Assembly: GCF_900177425.1 (NCBI RefSeq)
Contig: NZ_LT840184.1
Span: 1,949,487 to 2,013,486 of the forward strand
Direction: 5' to 3'
Source of the DNA: Paenibacillus uliginis N3/975
GTDB lineage: Bacteria > Bacillota > Bacilli > Paenibacillales > Paenibacillaceae
DNA: 64,000 nucleotides
The notes under the pieces were generated by a model. The model saw only the letters and a program-made list of their open reading frames with translations, ran no database searches and had not been told where the DNA came from. The translations under genes were made by a program, and so were the position numbers. The stretch's first letter is position 1, and each line of letters starts with the position of its first letter. Below, in pieces: positions 50,104 to 57,233 of this stretch.

Positions 50104-50128
50104 TAGTAGGTATATAACGGATTTAATC

Positions 50129-50166
50129 TGCGCCCGTACCCTTCAAGGGGGACGGGCGTTTTTCTG
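50129..50166 (+). terminator. Terminator after ddh
   Basis: CGCCCGT-CCC (50131-50141) pairs with GGG-ACGGGCG (50146-50158), followed by TTTTTC. Confidence 0.9.
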
Positions 50167-50291
50167 GATGAGTGAACGATAATTTCATAGATTGTTTAGA
50201 GCTTGCAGACAAATGAAAAGCAACTCATAATGGAATAAAGATTGCAACAAGAAATGAGCCTATTTTGCGTTATAAGCTGGGGAGGGATGTT

Positions 50292-50915
50292 GTGCAGCTG
50301 CTGGCCATGCTAACGATGCTGATTGATCATGTTGGATTTGTCTTTTTTTCTGGACAGGAAATTTGGAGAATCATCGGGCGTATTGCATTTCCCCTTTATG
50401 TCTATGGTCTTGTTCAGGGTTATATCCACACTTCATCAAGGCCTCGCTATATGTTTCGTCTGGGTATGATCGCTTTATTGTCCCAAATTCCGTATCAGCT
50501 TGCGATCAATCCCTATGGATTGAATGTGGTCGTTTCACTGTTGGCCGGTGCGGTTGTGCTGCACATATTGGACCGCTCTGATTCCTTGCTGCTGTCCATC
50601 GGAATTGTCGCTGCCGCAAGTATCGTTATGGAGATGTTTCCCTTTGATTACGGCGCCTATGGTCTACTGCTCATTCTGATATTCAGGTACTCTCCGGCCT
50701 ACTTACTTGTACCGTGGCATCTGATGCTGAATATGCTGTATCTTTTCTTAAATAGTTGGGAACTGCAGCTGTGGAGTTTGCTGCCGACCATACTGATTGC
50801 TTACGGCCCGCTCGTGTGGAAGCGGATTGAGTCGTTCCGCGTGCCTTCCTGGATATGGAGATCGTTTTATCCGCTGCATATGTTACTACTCGCCACAATA
50901 CAGCTGTGGAAATAA
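50292..50915 (+). CDS. TraX-family membrane protein
   Basis: A 207-residue membrane protein with about seven helices. The signature LTMLIDHVGFVFF at the start, IGRIAFPLYVYGLVQGY and IALLSQIPYQLAIN match TraX-like proteins, first known as the pilin acetylase of the F plasmid and widespread in Firmicute chromosomes without a conjugation system. GTG 50292 has GGGGAGGG five bases upstream; the open frame from TTG 50265 lacks a ribosome binding site. No conjugation genes are nearby. Confidence 0.86.
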   Translation: MQLLAMLTMLIDHVGFVFFSGQEIWRIIGRIAFPLYVYGLVQGYIHTSSRPRYMFRLGMIALLSQIPYQLAINPYGLNVVVSLLAGAVVLHILDRSDSLLLSIGIVAAASIVMEMFPFDYGAYGLLLILIFRYSPAYLLVPWHLMLNMLYLFLNSWELQLWSLLPTILIAYGPLVWKRIESFRVPSWIWRSFYPLHMLLLATIQLWK

Positions 50916-50984
50916 CTGGAATCGGAAGATATTACATGACTATAAAGCTTTAGCTGGAGCTGCATTTATTAAGGAGAGGATTTA

Positions 50985-51431
50985 ATGCTAAAGGTTGGAA
51001 TCGCGGTATGTCTGTTGTTGCTTGCTGTGGCAGGATATTTAGCTTTTCGGAATTCAAAATTGATTGCCGAAAAGAAGCAGGCAGCATACATTTCAGTGCC
51101 TTCCTCTGAATATACACTTTATATGACGAGGGAATTAACCGAAGAGGACCGAAGGACTATGGTGCCGCTTGGGATCATGGAATACCGTGACTTGAACGGA
51201 ATAATGAAGGCTGTTTTGTGCAGAGTTACTCACGAAAGCAGCGGGGATTTGAAATTAGAAGAGGCAGGAACGATAATGATGAGACATATGATTCAGGCTC
51301 ATCAAAGAGGAACGTTTATCGGTTATCGTTCGGAAGTGGAAGCTTTGCAGAGTGAGGATGAAATACGAATGGCGGATCGGCTCTCTGAAGCTGCCAATCG
51401 TTCAGAGGCGGCTGCAAGCCAAACGAAATAG
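50985..51431 (+). CDS. Membrane-anchored protein of unknown function
   Basis: A 148-residue protein with one N-terminal membrane helix (VGIAVCLLLLAVAGYLAF) and a soluble remainder containing YTLYMTRELTEEDRRTMVP. The tail is alanine/serine/glutamate-rich (SEAANRSEAAASQTK). AAGGAGAGG lies before the ATG. It is 70 bp after the TraX-like gene and may share its transcript. No family is recognised. Confidence 0.7.
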   Translation: MLKVGIAVCLLLLAVAGYLAFRNSKLIAEKKQAAYISVPSSEYTLYMTRELTEEDRRTMVPLGIMEYRDLNGIMKAVLCRVTHESSGDLKLEEAGTIMMRHMIQAHQRGTFIGYRSEVEALQSEDEIRMADRLSEAANRSEAAASQTK

Positions 51432-51521
51432 GAACTGTTAAAATAACAATGCTGTGGATAGGGTCAACCTCCCCTCTGACGGGGTAATGAACAGGAATAA
51501 GGCCGAAAGGAGATTTTCCGT

Positions 51522-52076
51522 ATGAAAACGATAACCATCGGAAAGACACTGATCTCCGTATTATCAGGCGATATTACGGCTTGGACGGGTGACATTATCG
51601 TAAACGCAGCGAATTCCGGCCTCTTGGGCGGTAACGGTGTTGACGGAGCCATTCACCGGATAGGCGGTCCTGAGATTATGGAGCAGTGCAAGGAAATCCG
51701 AAAGCTCCAGGGGGGATGTCCTCCAGGTCACGCAGTAATTACGGGTGCAGGAAATTTGGACGCCAAGCATGTTATCCACACCGTCGGTCCAATTTGGGAA
51801 GGCGGAGGCCGTGGTGAAGCACAAACCTTGGCAGATTGTTACCGAAGTAGTTTGCAGCTGGCGAATGAAGTGGGAGCACGAAGCATTGCGTTTCCCAATA
51901 TTAGCACTGGTATTTACGGATATCCCAAATCGCCCGCTTGTGATGTTGCTTTGAAAGCGGTCTCTGAATTTCTCAGAGAAGATCGGCAGGATAACCGACT
52001 CGAGCAGATTGACTTTGTATGTTTCGAATCGGACAATACGGATTTGTATGTTCAGTGGTTGGAACACTATGTTTAA
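51522..52076 (+). CDS. Macrodomain ADP-ribose-binding/deacetylase protein
   Basis: A 184-residue MacroD-type protein: GDITAWTGDIIVNAANSGLL (the NAAN ligand loop), GGNGVDGAIHRIGG, GHAVITGAGNL, VIHTVGP and the phosphate loop FPNISTGIYGYP. These are the residues of O-acetyl-ADP-ribose deacetylases and mono-ADP-ribosyl hydrolases. It is alone, with AAAGGAG upstream and a terminator downstream. No sirtuin or ADP-ribosyltransferase gene is adjacent. Confidence 0.93.
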   Translation: MKTITIGKTLISVLSGDITAWTGDIIVNAANSGLLGGNGVDGAIHRIGGPEIMEQCKEIRKLQGGCPPGHAVITGAGNLDAKHVIHTVGPIWEGGGRGEAQTLADCYRSSLQLANEVGARSIAFPNISTGIYGYPKSPACDVALKAVSEFLREDRQDNRLEQIDFVCFESDNTDLYVQWLEHYV

Positions 52077-52095
52077 CAGGCTGTCTACAACATTA

Positions 52096-52128
52096 TTACG
52101 GGGCTTGCGGAGCGCAGCCCCGTTTGAA
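52096..52128 (+). terminator. Terminator after the macrodomain gene
   Basis: ACGGGGCT (52098-52105) pairs with AGCCCCGT (52116-52123) and is followed by TTG; the T-tract is short. It also lies after the end of the convergent small gene. Confidence 0.7.
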
Positions 52129-52136
52129 ATTGTTAA

Positions 52137-52334
52137 CTACATATGGTATTTGCCGTTGGGCTCATCCAGCACCCATTCCAGCATGGTGATCATATCATCA
52201 AGCCGCGAATGCTGCTGGTTTAAATTGCGACGCTCGACACTATCTTCAGGCAGGGAAGCTGCTCTGGACTGAAGCATTTTCTTTTGCATGGATAATTCGT
52301 TAATCTTGGATTGTATCTGATTCCCGGTACGCAT
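52137..52334 (-). CDS. Small helical protein of unknown function
   Basis: A 65-residue protein, MRTGNQIQSKINELSMQKKM followed by a heptad-like helix ending LDDMITMLEWVLDEP; it looks like one long helical hairpin. GGAGG lies 7 bp before ATG 52334; ATG 52340 is too close to it. It is transcribed from the palindromic region shared with rpiA. No family is recognised. Confidence 0.7.
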   Translation of the reverse strand: MRTGNQIQSKINELSMQKKMLQSRAASLPEDSVERRNLNQQHSRLDDMITMLEWVLDEPNGKYHM

Positions 52335-52348
52335 ATTCATTCCTCCGT

Positions 52349-52397
52349 AGGTATAATAGTCATGACTATTATACCTCCAGAAACGATATTCTTTAAC
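52349..52397. promoter_or_regulatory. 28-bp perfect palindrome between a small gene and rpiA
   Basis: Bases 52349-52376 are a perfect palindrome whose half is AGGTATAATAGTCA. It contains TATAAT on both strands (52352-52357 forward, 52368-52373 reverse). On the minus strand TTAAAG (52391-52396) lies 17 bp from the -10, giving a plausible promoter for the small gene; no forward -35 is obvious. A dimeric repressor here would block both genes. The MarR gene at 53134 is a candidate. Confidence 0.65.
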
Positions 52398-52417
52398 AAC
52401 AAAGGAGAAAGAACAGC

Positions 52418-53110
52418 ATGAATATGAAAAAGAATGCCGCAGAAAAAGCAGTTGAATATATTCAGGATGGCATGAAGGTTGGTCTCGGTACCGGATCTAC
52501 TGCCTATTGGGCCATCGTCCGAATCGGAGAACGTGTGAAGGAAGGGCTGTCCATTGAAGCGGTTGCTACGTCTAAGACTTCGGAAAAGCTGGCAATCGAG
52601 CACGGAATTACACTAACCCCCCTTCACCAAATCGGCAGACTTGACCTCACGATTGATGGCGCGGATGAGCTCGACCCGGAGCTTCGCTTGATCAAGGGTG
52701 GCGGAGGTGCTCTGCTTCGAGAGAAAATTACCGCCTTCCACAGTGATCGTCTTCTTATTGTGGCCGATGAGAGTAAGTCAGTTTCTTCATTGGGGAACTT
52801 TCCGCTGCCCGTTGAGATTGTACCTTTTGCGAGGGAGTGGACTTACGCTGCATTGGAGAGATTGGGCTGCAGCGTGCGGCTTCGGCTGGAAGAAGCGGGA
52901 AACTTGTATGTAACGGATAACGGCAATTACATTGCGGATTGTGAATTTGGTATAATAAACTCTCCTGAACAGCTGGAGCAGGAATTGAGGGGAATTCCGG
53001 GTGTTGTGGAACATGGCTTGTTCATCGGCATGGCAGACATAGCTTTTATCGGGCGTAGTGACGGGTCTGTGGATGTCATGGCAATAACAACAAAAAACAA
53101 CTCGGGATAA
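52418..53110 (+). CDS. rpiA: Ribose-5-phosphate isomerase A
   Basis: A 230-residue RpiA with all active-site loops: VGLGTGSTAYWAI, LTIDGADELDPEL and IKGGGGALLREK. It interconverts ribose-5-phosphate and ribulose-5-phosphate in the pentose phosphate pathway. AAAGGAG lies before the ATG. It is divergent from a small helical gene across the 28-bp palindrome and is followed 23 bp later by a MarR gene, likely co-transcribed. Confidence 0.95.
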   Translation: MNMKKNAAEKAVEYIQDGMKVGLGTGSTAYWAIVRIGERVKEGLSIEAVATSKTSEKLAIEHGITLTPLHQIGRLDLTIDGADELDPELRLIKGGGGALLREKITAFHSDRLLIVADESKSVSSLGNFPLPVEIVPFAREWTYAALERLGCSVRLRLEEAGNLYVTDNGNYIADCEFGIINSPEQLEQELRGIPGVVEHGLFIGMADIAFIGRSDGSVDVMAITTKNNSG

Positions 53111-53133
53111 ATGATTTCGGAGGTTAAAAAAGC

Positions 53134-53583
53134 ATGTCGGATAATCAGGAACATGAAGATTTGTCATTATACTTATTAGTAGTGCTTTCACGGGCATACA
53201 ACTCCGTGATGGCTCACTCTAACCGGAGCATTCAAAGTCACGGGCTCAACTCAACTGAATTTGGCGTACTGGATGTGCTGTATCACAAAGGACCGCAGCC
53301 ACTGCAAAAAATTGGCGAGAAGGTACTCATTTCTAGCGGAAATATTACGTATGTAGTGGACAAGCTCCAAAAAAAGAATTTGCTCATCAGAAGAGCATCG
53401 GCAGAGGATCGCCGTGTAATTTACGCTGAATTGACCGATGAGGGCAGGGAGCTGTTTGAACGTATATTCTCCGTACATAAAGAGAAGATTGCGCACGCGG
53501 TAAGCGGCCTGACGGATGAAGAGAAGCTGCAGGCGTCAGCTCTACTCAGGAAGCTCGGTACTACCTCACAGAAATTGCAGTAA
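53134..53583 (+). CDS. MarR-family regulator
   Basis: A 149-residue winged-helix regulator: LNSTEFGVLDVLYHKGPQPL, KIGEKVLISSGNITYVVDKL as the recognition helix, and the wing IRRASAEDRRVIYAELTDEG. Overall it resembles the MhqR/YkvE-like group that responds to quinones or peroxides. CGGAGG precedes the ATG. It follows rpiA closely and precedes a GNAT gene. The palindrome at 52349 is a possible target. Confidence 0.9.
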   Translation: MSDNQEHEDLSLYLLVVLSRAYNSVMAHSNRSIQSHGLNSTEFGVLDVLYHKGPQPLQKIGEKVLISSGNITYVVDKLQKKNLLIRRASAEDRRVIYAELTDEGRELFERIFSVHKEKIAHAVSGLTDEEKLQASALLRKLGTTSQKLQ

Positions 53584-53615
53584 TATGAGATTGAGATACT
53601 ATTTGGAATGGAGTT

Positions 53616-54050
53616 ATGACGATGATAAAACAAATTTCTTCCCGTCTGGAGGATCTGGAGGTTAAGGAATTGCTTGCTTACTCCGTCTTTCCGGATCCGG
53701 AGAGGTTGGATCAAGCGGTAGAAGCTTACCGTAAACCTAATGGACTGGAATTGTACGGATATGAAGAAGAAGGAGTGCTTGTAGGCATCATTGGTGTCGA
53801 CAAAGTAGAAGATGAAATGACTATTAAGCACATTGCAGTAACACCGGAAAATAGAGGTAAGGATTACGGTCGTGGCATGATTCTGGAACTGATGGTGCAG
53901 CAAAAACCGGCACGTGTTATTGCAGAGACAGATGAGGAAGCCGTAGGCTTTTACCGCAGCATTGGCTTTGAGATTTATAGTCTAGGAGAGATCTACCCCG
54001 GGGTTGAACGTTTCCGCTGCGTATATGAAGTGGAAGAGGAAGAAGAATAG
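53616..54050 (+). CDS. GNAT-family N-acetyltransferase
   Basis: A 144-residue acetyltransferase: GIIGVDKVEDEMTIKHIAVT, then PENRGKDYGRGMILEL as the acetyl-CoA loop, and GFYRSIGFEIYSLGEIYPG at the C-terminus. ATG 53616 with a weak GGAG upstream; a second ATG two codons later is possible. It is the last gene before the PerR-regulated ahpC promoter and is probably in the rpiA-marR transcript. The acceptor is unknown. Confidence 0.85.
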   Translation: MTMIKQISSRLEDLEVKELLAYSVFPDPERLDQAVEAYRKPNGLELYGYEEEGVLVGIIGVDKVEDEMTIKHIAVTPENRGKDYGRGMILELMVQQKPARVIAETDEEAVGFYRSIGFEIYSLGEIYPGVERFRCVYEVEEEEE

Positions 54051-54114
54051 TATGTTGATATGAATTTGGTAAAATGATGAATAAACTAATTTAAAGAGTT
54101 CACTGTTTTGTTAA

Positions 54115-54175
54115 TTATAATTATTCTAAAACAACTTGACAATTTCAACTAATTATCTAATAATAATTATTATAA
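54115..54175 (+). promoter_or_regulatory. ahpC promoter with two PerR boxes
   Basis: TTGACA (54136-54141), a 17-bp spacer and AATAAT (54159-54164) form the promoter. TTATAATTATTCTAA (54115-54129) and TAATAATTATTATAA (54161-54175) each match the PerR consensus TTATAATNATTATAA with one mismatch. The second covers the -10. Peroxide would relieve repression, as for ahpCF in Bacillus. No perR gene is in the window. Confidence 0.85.
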
Positions 54176-54251
54176 AGTGAGTTCAGAATATGTTATCTAC
54201 AGCTTCTGAATATCTCTATTCACAAAAATACATCTAAAGGAGATTATAAAT

Positions 54252-54815
54252 ATGTCACTTATCGGAACAGAAGTACTACCATTCAAAGCATCCGCATTTC
54301 AAAAAGGTAATTTTATCGATGTTACAGAAGAAAATTTCAAAGGTAAATGGAGCGTAGTTTGCTTCTATCCAGCTGACTTTACATTCGTGTGCCCTACTGA
54401 GCTCGAAGATTTGCAGAACGAATACGAAACTTTAAAGAAACTTGGTGTTGAAGTATATTCCGTATCTACAGATACTCATTTCACACATAAAGCATGGCAT
54501 GCAAGCTCTCCTGCAATTGGTAAGGTTGAGTACATTATGATTGGTGATCCTTCCCATGTGATTTCCCGCAACTTTGATGTATTGATCGAAGCTGAAGGTC
54601 TTGCAGATCGCGGTACATTCATTATTGATCCGGACGGCGTTATCCAAACCGTTGAGATTACTGCAGGTGGCATTGGCCGTGATGCAAGTGCTCTTATTAA
54701 CAAGATTAAAGCGGCACAATATGTTCGCAACAATCCAGGTGAAGTGTGCCCAGCGAAATGGCAAGAAGGTGGAGAAACACTGAAGCCAAGCCTCGATCTC
54801 GTAGGCAAGATTTAA
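54252..54815 (+). CDS. ahpC: Alkyl hydroperoxide reductase subunit C (2-Cys peroxiredoxin)
   Basis: A 187-residue peroxiredoxin. The peroxidatic Cys47 lies in DFTFVCPTELEDL and the resolving Cys166 in GEVCPAKW. The length and motifs match AhpC exactly. It reduces hydrogen peroxide and organic peroxides using electrons from AhpF, encoded 9 bp downstream. AAAGGAG precedes the ATG. Confidence 0.97.
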   Translation: MSLIGTEVLPFKASAFQKGNFIDVTEENFKGKWSVVCFYPADFTFVCPTELEDLQNEYETLKKLGVEVYSVSTDTHFTHKAWHASSPAIGKVEYIMIGDPSHVISRNFDVLIEAEGLADRGTFIIDPDGVIQTVEITAGGIGRDASALINKIKAAQYVRNNPGEVCPAKWQEGGETLKPSLDLVGKI

Positions 54816-54824
54816 GGTGGCAAG

Positions 54825-56354
54825 ATGACACTAGATCAAGAAATAAAAACTCAACTAGCACAATATCTCCAGCTCCTGGAAGGCGATGTGGTGCTAAAAG
54901 TTAGTGTAGGCGACGATGAAGCATCTCAAGAGATGCTGGCACTGGTTGATGAAATTGCCAGTATGTCTACAAAGATAACGGTGGAAAAGACACAGTTATC
55001 TAGAACTCCAAGCTTTAGTGTAAATCGTGTAGGTGAAGATACTGGAGTAACCTTTGCTGGAACTCCGCTCGGTCACGAGTTTACTTCATTAGTATTAGCT
55101 CTATTACAGGTTAGCGGAAGACCTCCAAAGGTTGAGCAAAGTGTAATCGATCAGATCAAGAGCATTCAAGGCGAATATAAGTTTGAATCTTATATCAGCC
55201 TGAGCTGCCATAATTGTCCTGATGTTGTACAGGCTCTGAACTTGATGAGTATCTTCAATCCTGGTATTACTCATACGATGATTGACGGTGCGGTATTCAA
55301 AGAAGAGGTAGAGAGCAAGGAAGTAATGGCTGTGCCAAGCGTTTACCTCAATGGTGAATTTTTCGACAGCGGTCGTATGACGGTTGAAGACATTCTTTCT
55401 AAGCTGGGTACTGGTCCGGACGCATCTGAGTTTGACAATAAGGATCCGTATGATGTACTTGTTGTTGGCGGTGGCCCAGCGGGTGCAAGTGCGGCGATTT
55501 ACGCAGCGCGTAAAGGGATTCGCACAGGTATTGTTGCTGAACGATTTGGCGGTCAGGTCAATGACACGTTGAGCATTGAGAACTTTATCAGTGTGAAATA
55601 TACAGAAGGTCCTAAGCTCGTAGCCAGTATTGAAGAGCAAGTGAAAGAGTACAACATCGATGTTATGAAATCACAGCGTGCTAAGCGTCTGGAGAAGAGA
55701 GATTTCATCGAAATTGAACTCGAAAACGGTGCTGTTCTAAAGAGTAAGACAGTAATCGTATCGACAGGCGCGCGTTGGCGGAATATCGGTGTACCTGGTG
55801 AAGCAGAGTTCAAGAACAAAGGGGTAGCTTACTGCCCGCACTGTGATGGTCCTTTGTTCACAGGCAAAGATGTCGCGGTTGTTGGCGGCGGTAATTCAGG
55901 TGTTGAGGCTGCGATTGATCTTGCAGGTATTGTGAGAAATGTAACGGTTCTAGAGTTTGCGCCAGAGCTCAAAGCGGATGCTGTATTGCAAGATCGTCTT
56001 TACAGCCTGCCTAACGTTACTGTACTTAAGAACGTGCAAACAAAAGAAATTACCGGAACGGACAAGGTTAATGGTATTTCCTACATCGATCGTGAGACAG
56101 AAGAAACTCATCATATCGAATTGCAGGGTGTGTTTGTACAGATCGGTCTTCTACCAAATACAGAATGGTTAGCTGACACGGTTGAACGAACTCGCATGGG
56201 TGAGATCGTTGTAAACAGCCATGGTGCTACTAACGTACCTGGAGTGTTTGCTGCCGGCGATTGTACGAATAGTGCATACAAGCAGATCATCATCTCCATG
56301 GGATCTGGCGCCACTGCAGCCTTAGGTGCTTTCGATTATCTGATCCGCAATTAA
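54825..56354 (+). CDS. ahpF: Alkyl hydroperoxide reductase subunit F
   Basis: A 509-residue NADH-dependent flavoprotein that recharges AhpC. The N-terminal tandem thioredoxin-like domain (about 1-200) has the CxxC in SCHNCPDV. The flavin domain follows with DVLVVGGGPAGASAAIYAAR (FAD), the second CxxC in YCPHCDGPLF, VAVVGGGNSGVEAAIDLAG (NADH) and GVFAAGDCTNSAYKQI. Length is normal. Same transcript as ahpC. Confidence 0.97.
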   Translation: MTLDQEIKTQLAQYLQLLEGDVVLKVSVGDDEASQEMLALVDEIASMSTKITVEKTQLSRTPSFSVNRVGEDTGVTFAGTPLGHEFTSLVLALLQVSGRPPKVEQSVIDQIKSIQGEYKFESYISLSCHNCPDVVQALNLMSIFNPGITHTMIDGAVFKEEVESKEVMAVPSVYLNGEFFDSGRMTVEDILSKLGTGPDASEFDNKDPYDVLVVGGGPAGASAAIYAARKGIRTGIVAERFGGQVNDTLSIENFISVKYTEGPKLVASIEEQVKEYNIDVMKSQRAKRLEKRDFIEIELENGAVLKSKTVIVSTGARWRNIGVPGEAEFKNKGVAYCPHCDGPLFTGKDVAVVGGGNSGVEAAIDLAGIVRNVTVLEFAPELKADAVLQDRLYSLPNVTVLKNVQTKEITGTDKVNGISYIDRETEETHHIELQGVFVQIGLLPNTEWLADTVERTRMGEIVVNSHGATNVPGVFAAGDCTNSAYKQIIISMGSGATAALGAFDYLIRN

Positions 56355-56403
56355 TCGATATTGTTATGAAGAGCAATTGCTTAATCTCTTGGTAGGTAAG
56401 CGA

Positions 56404-56442
56404 ACAGTAGCCCTCATTTTTCACAAAGTGTGGGCTATTGTT
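56404..56442 (+). terminator. Terminator-like hairpin after ahpF
   Basis: CAGTAGCCC pairs with GGGCTATTG (about 56405-56440), with an inner CAC/GTG. TTATG follows, a weak T-tract. Confidence 0.6.
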
Positions 56443-56537
56443 ATGCTATCCCATTAAATAACTGAGATATTCTGTATTTAATAATCATATGAACTAACAG
56501 CTAGTGGCGCCGCGCTCGTTCTTAGTTTATTGGTTAA

Positions 56538-56592
56538 AACGTAGCACGTACATTATGCATTTGATTGCATATTTACGTACTGCGTTTTTTTC
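56538..56592. terminator. Strong T-tailed hairpin in the ahpF-marR gap
   Basis: ACGTAGCACGTA (56539-56550) pairs with TACGTACTGCGT (56574-56585; one mismatch), with an inner ATGCA/TGCAT stem, followed by TTTTTTT forward and GTTTTAA reverse. No gene ends just before it on the plus strand, so an unannotated transcript may end here. On the minus strand it follows a possible gene remnant. Confidence 0.7.
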
Positions 56593-56725
56593 ATTTTAAC
56601 ATGAAAAATTTACTGTTAGCTCCAAGTGGTAGTTCAAACAAACTTCCTTCAACAACGAACAAACCAACCTTTTCATAAAATTTGACAATTATTTCATAAG
56701 TGGATATAGTTTCATCATAAAATAG
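56591..56725 (-). pseudogene. Possible acetyltransferase C-terminal remnant
   Basis: On the minus strand the frame ends YEIIVKFYEKVGLFVVEGSL then GANSKFFMLK and a stop. FYEKVGL followed by beta-strand residues resembles the last helix and strand of a GNAT protein. The upstream part of such a gene is missing, replaced by the marR promoter region, and the terminator hairpin just after its stop is intact. The similarity is short and may be chance. Confidence 0.3.
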
Positions 56726-56741
56726 TTTGATTAGTGAACTA
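56682..56741 (+). promoter_or_regulatory. Promoter and operator-like dyad of the marR-mmpL operon
   Basis: TTGACA (56682-56687), a 17-bp spacer and TATAGT (56705-56710) form a near-consensus promoter. An imperfect dyad, TAGTTTGATTAGTGAACTA (56723-56741), lies just downstream and is a likely site for autoregulation by the MarR protein. Confidence 0.65.
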
Positions 56742-56753
56742 AATAGGACAGGG

Positions 56754-57233
56754 GTGAGCAACATCGATCTGAAACATGCCGAGAGCTGGATCAAACGTTA
56801 TATAGAGGCAGATATGATGGTTAGCAGACGAATACTAGCGGATACCCGTGAAGGGATCGGCGTTGAGCTGACGCGCGAGCAGTATCAAGTGATGTGTCTG
56901 ATCCATAATAATGAACGATGCACATCTACTTTTTTGGCGGATTTATTGTTTGTCGGCAAAAGCTCCATTACGGCGATTGTCAACAGATTGGTGGAACGGA
57001 ATTGGATTGAGAGAGCACGTGATGAAGAAGACCGCAGAGTGGTCTATTTGACATTGACAGAAAATGGTCGCAGTATGCATCAACAGGCCGAGCTTCAGCT
57101 GCAGTCACTTGTGTCGTCGTATTTGACCCATTTTGACGAGGGGGAAGTGGAGCACTTTATAACATTGTATGAAAAGCTGGCCAGACTGATGCAGGAGCAT
57201 GGAGGGGGGCTAGAGAATGAAAACGATACTTAA
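56754..57233 (+). CDS. MarR-family regulator of the MMPL exporter
   Basis: A 159-residue winged-helix protein: GVELTREQYQVMCLIHNNER, LADLLFVGKSSITAIVNRLV (recognition helix) and the wing RARDEEDRRVVYLTLTENG. The start is GTG 56754 with AGGA a few bases upstream; the frame is open from ATG 56727, which would fall inside the dyad. It overlaps the MMPL gene by 17 bp, so the two are translated together. Confidence 0.88.
   Translation: MSNIDLKHAESWIKRYIEADMMVSRRILADTREGIGVELTREQYQVMCLIHNNERCTSTFLADLLFVGKSSITAIVNRLVERNWIERARDEEDRRVVYLTLTENGRSMHQQAELQLQSLVSSYLTHFDEGEVEHFITLYEKLARLMQEHGGGLENENDT

Noticed and set aside
50292..50915. Evidence of an integrated conjugative element
   Set aside because: TraX-like genes are common on chromosomes; no relaxase, coupling protein or integrase is in the window.
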